Position numbers and translations under genes: made by a program. From Bacillota bacterium (GTDB lineage: Bacteria; Bacillota_I; Bacilli_A; Erysipelotrichales; Erysipelotrichaceae), in NCBI GenBank assembly GCA_023388995.1, contig JAEWFD010000012.1:1-64000 (forward strand): a DNA stretch of 64,000 bases, given 5' to 3'. Below, piece by piece: positions 61,580 through 64,000 of the stretch (position 1 is its first letter; each line of letters opens with the position of its first letter). The notes beneath the pieces were generated by a model. It was given only the letters and a program-made list of their open reading frames with translations, was not told the origin of the DNA and searched no databases.

Positions 61580-63661
61580 TTATTTGAAGTGTTTTTTCGC
61601 TTCGCGGCGCAGCCGTTCATGAATTGCTTCGACCACCGAGTGCAACAATACATCACCAGATACCTTTGAACTATGATTGAACACTACTTCCATCAATCGC
61701 TTCCAAGTTCTCTTATTCACGACTCCGTCTTGATCCAATCCTAAGGCATTTTGTGCTTGTCGTACAGCGTCTCTTGTTTTTATCCCAAAGATGCCATCTA
61801 CCTCTAACGGTGCAAATAAACGGTATTGTTCATTTAGCTGATTCAATTTCTTTTGAATCAGTGCAACATGAGCATTGTGCTCGCCAAATTTTATATCATA
61901 TCCCGGATATAAGGGAATAGTTAAGAACTGGGAATACTCCGCAAGAATTGTATTCCATGTATCCAGATCCACAATACCGTCCGGCTCTTTTTGATGCGCT
62001 CTTTGAAAAGCCATGACTTGTGCTTTGGTTCGCGGTCCAAACTCACCATCCGCTGTTACCTTCGGCAAATAAGGAAATTCGTTTGCCAGCCGATTCAAAT
62101 AAGATTGCAAAATTTGCACTGCCTCTCCGCTGCTCCCTTCCGAGAGCGGTATTCCCGGATACGTATACAACTGATCCCGTGGCGGTATTGCATGCAGGCT
62201 ACGCTCAAATACGCTACCTAGCATATCCCAGGTATCGCGGTCCGCAACTCCTGTTTCCGGCAAGCCATAAGTTTGTTGGAATGCCAGCAAAGCATTCTTT
62301 GTCTGCTCGTCAAATAAACCATTCATTGTGACCCGCGGTACCGAATCAATGAATTGCGAGATCACATTCAACGCATATTGCATCCAGCTTACGATACTGC
62401 CGCGGTCACCTTCACGCAAAATCGATTTGAACGCTGCCAAATCATCGGAATGCAAAATACCCTCACTTAACAACTGTGCCAGTTCCTGCAACCCAACATA
62501 CATAAATGATATTTTATACCATGTATCTTTATCAATCTTACCGGTATCCTCCAAGTAGAACAAACGCTGGAAGCGTTCTACCGCCTCTTTCATCAAGCGA
62601 TCAAAGATACCATTCACAGGCTGGATCACAATCAACCCCGGATAATCCAAGGCAATGCGATTGAGATAGAGCTGCATCAAATACACCGGATGACCTTTGC
62701 TTCCCATCTGCAATGGTCTTCCCGGATATTCTTCCACCATATCTTCGATATGCTTTGTTTGCGAAATCTCGATATCATCGCCAAAGTAATGCTTCATAAT
62801 CTCCAAAGCATTCAGCCCATCCAAAGCCAGACGCACACTTCCCCATTGCGATAATCCATCACATGTTTCTAATATGCCATCGCAATAGTTTGCATAGATC
62901 GGCTCCACAGAACCGACACGGTGTATATATTCATTAAATGCATCATCCACTATACGATCAATTGTCCGATATACTGCATGATCTTTCACAAAACTCTGAT
63001 CAAATACCGGCGAATTGCTGATCTGAAATAAATGCCCCTGCGAGCGATACCAGTTGCTATGAATGCGATTGAGTGCCAGTGAAATGATAGCCAGGATATT
63101 GGCACGCAGGCTTTCTTCCGGCCAAGTCGGGTACAATTCGTAACTTGCTACTTGCTTAATATAATCTACAAATGGAATATGCACAACACTCGCATTGGAC
63201 CCTGGAGGTCCCAATTTCACCGCAATATGACTTGGTACAAATGGTATTTTTTGGCGAAATGGTGACGGCATCGGTGCATTCGCAGGAGCTACCACCGTAT
63301 TTGGTACACCAAATTTCTGCTGTGCCGGCATTACCACTGCAGAATCACTTGGAATTAAATGTACATTCAAATACGACACCTGATCATCAAAAATCTCAAT
63401 CTCCCGGCTGGTATAGCGATTAAATCCCGCTCTATCAACGATAACACGATAGGTTAGATACGGTTTTTCAGTCAGCTGTTCCTGCAAAGATAACGCCTTA
63501 TCCTTTGTCTGCAATGCAATTTCATCCGTTCTTCCTTCATAATTCGTTGAGGTATCGTAGCGGAAATCAATATCATTTCCAATCACCGCTACATTCGCCC
63601 TTGCAACAACGACCTTGCCAAGGGCTGTCGTTGTAATAACAATTAAATAACCTTGTGGCAT
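61580..63661 (-). CDS. SpoIID-like protein with peptidoglycan-binding repeats (paralogue 2)
   Basis: 693 residues from ATG (MPQGYLIV) behind AGGGGGGAAC. Same layout as the gene at 18422: beta-sandwich N-terminus, Pro-rich linker, SpoIID-like domain (~175-330 with TWPEESLRANILAIISLALNR), four PG_binding_1 repeats, and an extra basic tail (RLRREAKKHFK). It starts 11 bases after the stop of paralogue 3, so the two are an operon. Confidence 0.82.
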   Translation of the reverse strand: MPQGYLIVITTTALGKVVVARANVAVIGNDIDFRYDTSTNYEGRTDEIALQTKDKALSLQEQLTEKPYLTYRVIVDRAGFNRYTSREIEIFDDQVSYLNVHLIPSDSAVVMPAQQKFGVPNTVVAPANAPMPSPFRQKIPFVPSHIAVKLGPPGSNASVVHIPFVDYIKQVASYELYPTWPEESLRANILAIISLALNRIHSNWYRSQGHLFQISNSPVFDQSFVKDHAVYRTIDRIVDDAFNEYIHRVGSVEPIYANYCDGILETCDGLSQWGSVRLALDGLNALEIMKHYFGDDIEISQTKHIEDMVEEYPGRPLQMGSKGHPVYLMQLYLNRIALDYPGLIVIQPVNGIFDRLMKEAVERFQRLFYLEDTGKIDKDTWYKISFMYVGLQELAQLLSEGILHSDDLAAFKSILREGDRGSIVSWMQYALNVISQFIDSVPRVTMNGLFDEQTKNALLAFQQTYGLPETGVADRDTWDMLGSVFERSLHAIPPRDQLYTYPGIPLSEGSSGEAVQILQSYLNRLANEFPYLPKVTADGEFGPRTKAQVMAFQRAHQKEPDGIVDLDTWNTILAEYSQFLTIPLYPGYDIKFGEHNAHVALIQKKLNQLNEQYRLFAPLEVDGIFGIKTRDAVRQAQNALGLDQDGVVNKRTWKRLMEVVFNHSSKVSGDVLLHSVVEAIHERLRREAKKHFK

Positions 63662-63672
63662 ATGTTCCCCCC

Positions 63673-64000
63673 CTACCATCGATCTCTAGAGGCTGATCCT
63701 CTGGCGGAAGCCTCAATTGCCTTATCCATGATGGCACTTGCAGACAATAACTCCGGAGTATTCAGGAATACTTCCAAGATTTTATTCCATGTCGTTTTTC
63801 CAACTACCCCATCCGGCTGTAATCCAAATTGTTTTTGAAAAGCAATTACACTCTCTTTTGTTTTCTGTCCAAAGGTTTCATCTACAGCCACATATGGAAC
63901 AGACGGATAATACGCTGCAATATCATTCAAATATGCCTGCATTGCACTTACATATAAATTGCGGTCTCCCATCTGCATCTCAAATCCCGGATACGGCACA
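63673..64000 (-). CDS. peptidoglycan-binding protein, C-terminal part (paralogue 3, 5' end outside window)
   Basis: About 109 residues remain: one PG_binding_1 repeat (YPGFEMQMGDRNLYVSAMQAYL to DGVVGKTTWNKILEVF) and a Ser/Ala/Arg-rich tail ending SASRDRW. The reading frame is open to the window edge; the first visible Met is within a repeat, so the gene is truncated by the window. Probably the same SpoIID/peptidoglycan-binding type as its neighbour. Confidence 0.8.
   Translation of the reverse strand, partial: VPYPGFEMQMGDRNLYVSAMQAYLNDIAAYYPSVPYVAVDETFGQKTKESVIAFQKQFGLQPDGVVGKTTWNKILEVFLNTPELLSASAIMDKAIEASARGSASRDRW

Overview
The window comes from a low-to-moderate GC, probably endospore-forming member of the Bacillota. 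Erysipelotrichia-like or Clostridia-like gene content fits best, but I cannot place it more precisely from sequence alone. Supporting signs are two T-box leaders (pheS and leuS), Lnt together with a sortase/LPXTG system, a c-di-GMP-I riboswitch, RNase J, KtrAB-type K+ uptake, two SpoIID-like proteins with peptidoglycan-binding repeats, and a collagen-like surface protein. Most genes are on the minus strand in tight, overlapping operons.

Region 1-4566 is AT-rich, gene-poor accessory DNA: the tail of a collagen-like protein, a HAD phosphatase, a possible IS66 relic, and a secreted-protein/membrane-protein pair. It abuts the 3' end of guaA, a known integration hotspot, and a near copy of the last 12 bases of guaA lies 2.4 kb away at 2171-2182. 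This looks like an integrated or decayed genomic island.

Region 4567-20422 is core: guaA, lnt, a compact Tad/Flp pilus operon (7815-12112) that starts with an unannotated 26-residue membrane peptide, yebC with a coupled small membrane protein, and rRNA methyltransferase / hydrolase / pheST, where pheST has its own promoter and a T-box. A SpoIID/peptidoglycan-binding protein follows.

Region 20504-27806 is a surface-adhesion locus: a sortase, a 1631-residue LPXTG adhesin with a long structured leader, and, divergently, a secreted transglutaminase-like protein under a c-di-GMP-I riboswitch. This recalls c-di-GMP-controlled adhesin release systems and is the most interesting system here.

Region 27861-37693 holds leuS (T-box), an alpha/beta hydrolase, and a complete spermidine operon speD-speA-speE-speB-metK with stop/start overlaps at every junction. 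Region 37914-47168 holds probable mnmL-mnmM, a VanY-like lipoprotein, a Nudix gene preceded by a candidate C-rich small RNA or leader, an HD/NTF2-like/PPC operon, a membrane-bound XRE regulator, KtrAB and a SPASM-type radical SAM protein.

Region 47413-64000 holds a PfkB sugar kinase, an AAC(6')-like acetyltransferase, a MATE pump, an operon of MGMT, M24 peptidase and MscS, an MFS transporter, pcp, def, rnj (its Shine-Dalgarno is separated from the start codon by a hairpin), a gamma-carbonic-anhydrase-like protein, the dapH-dapL lysine/DAP pair, a phosphoesterase, and two more SpoIID/peptidoglycan-binding paralogues, the last cut by the window edge. No tRNA, rRNA or CRISPR array was seen.
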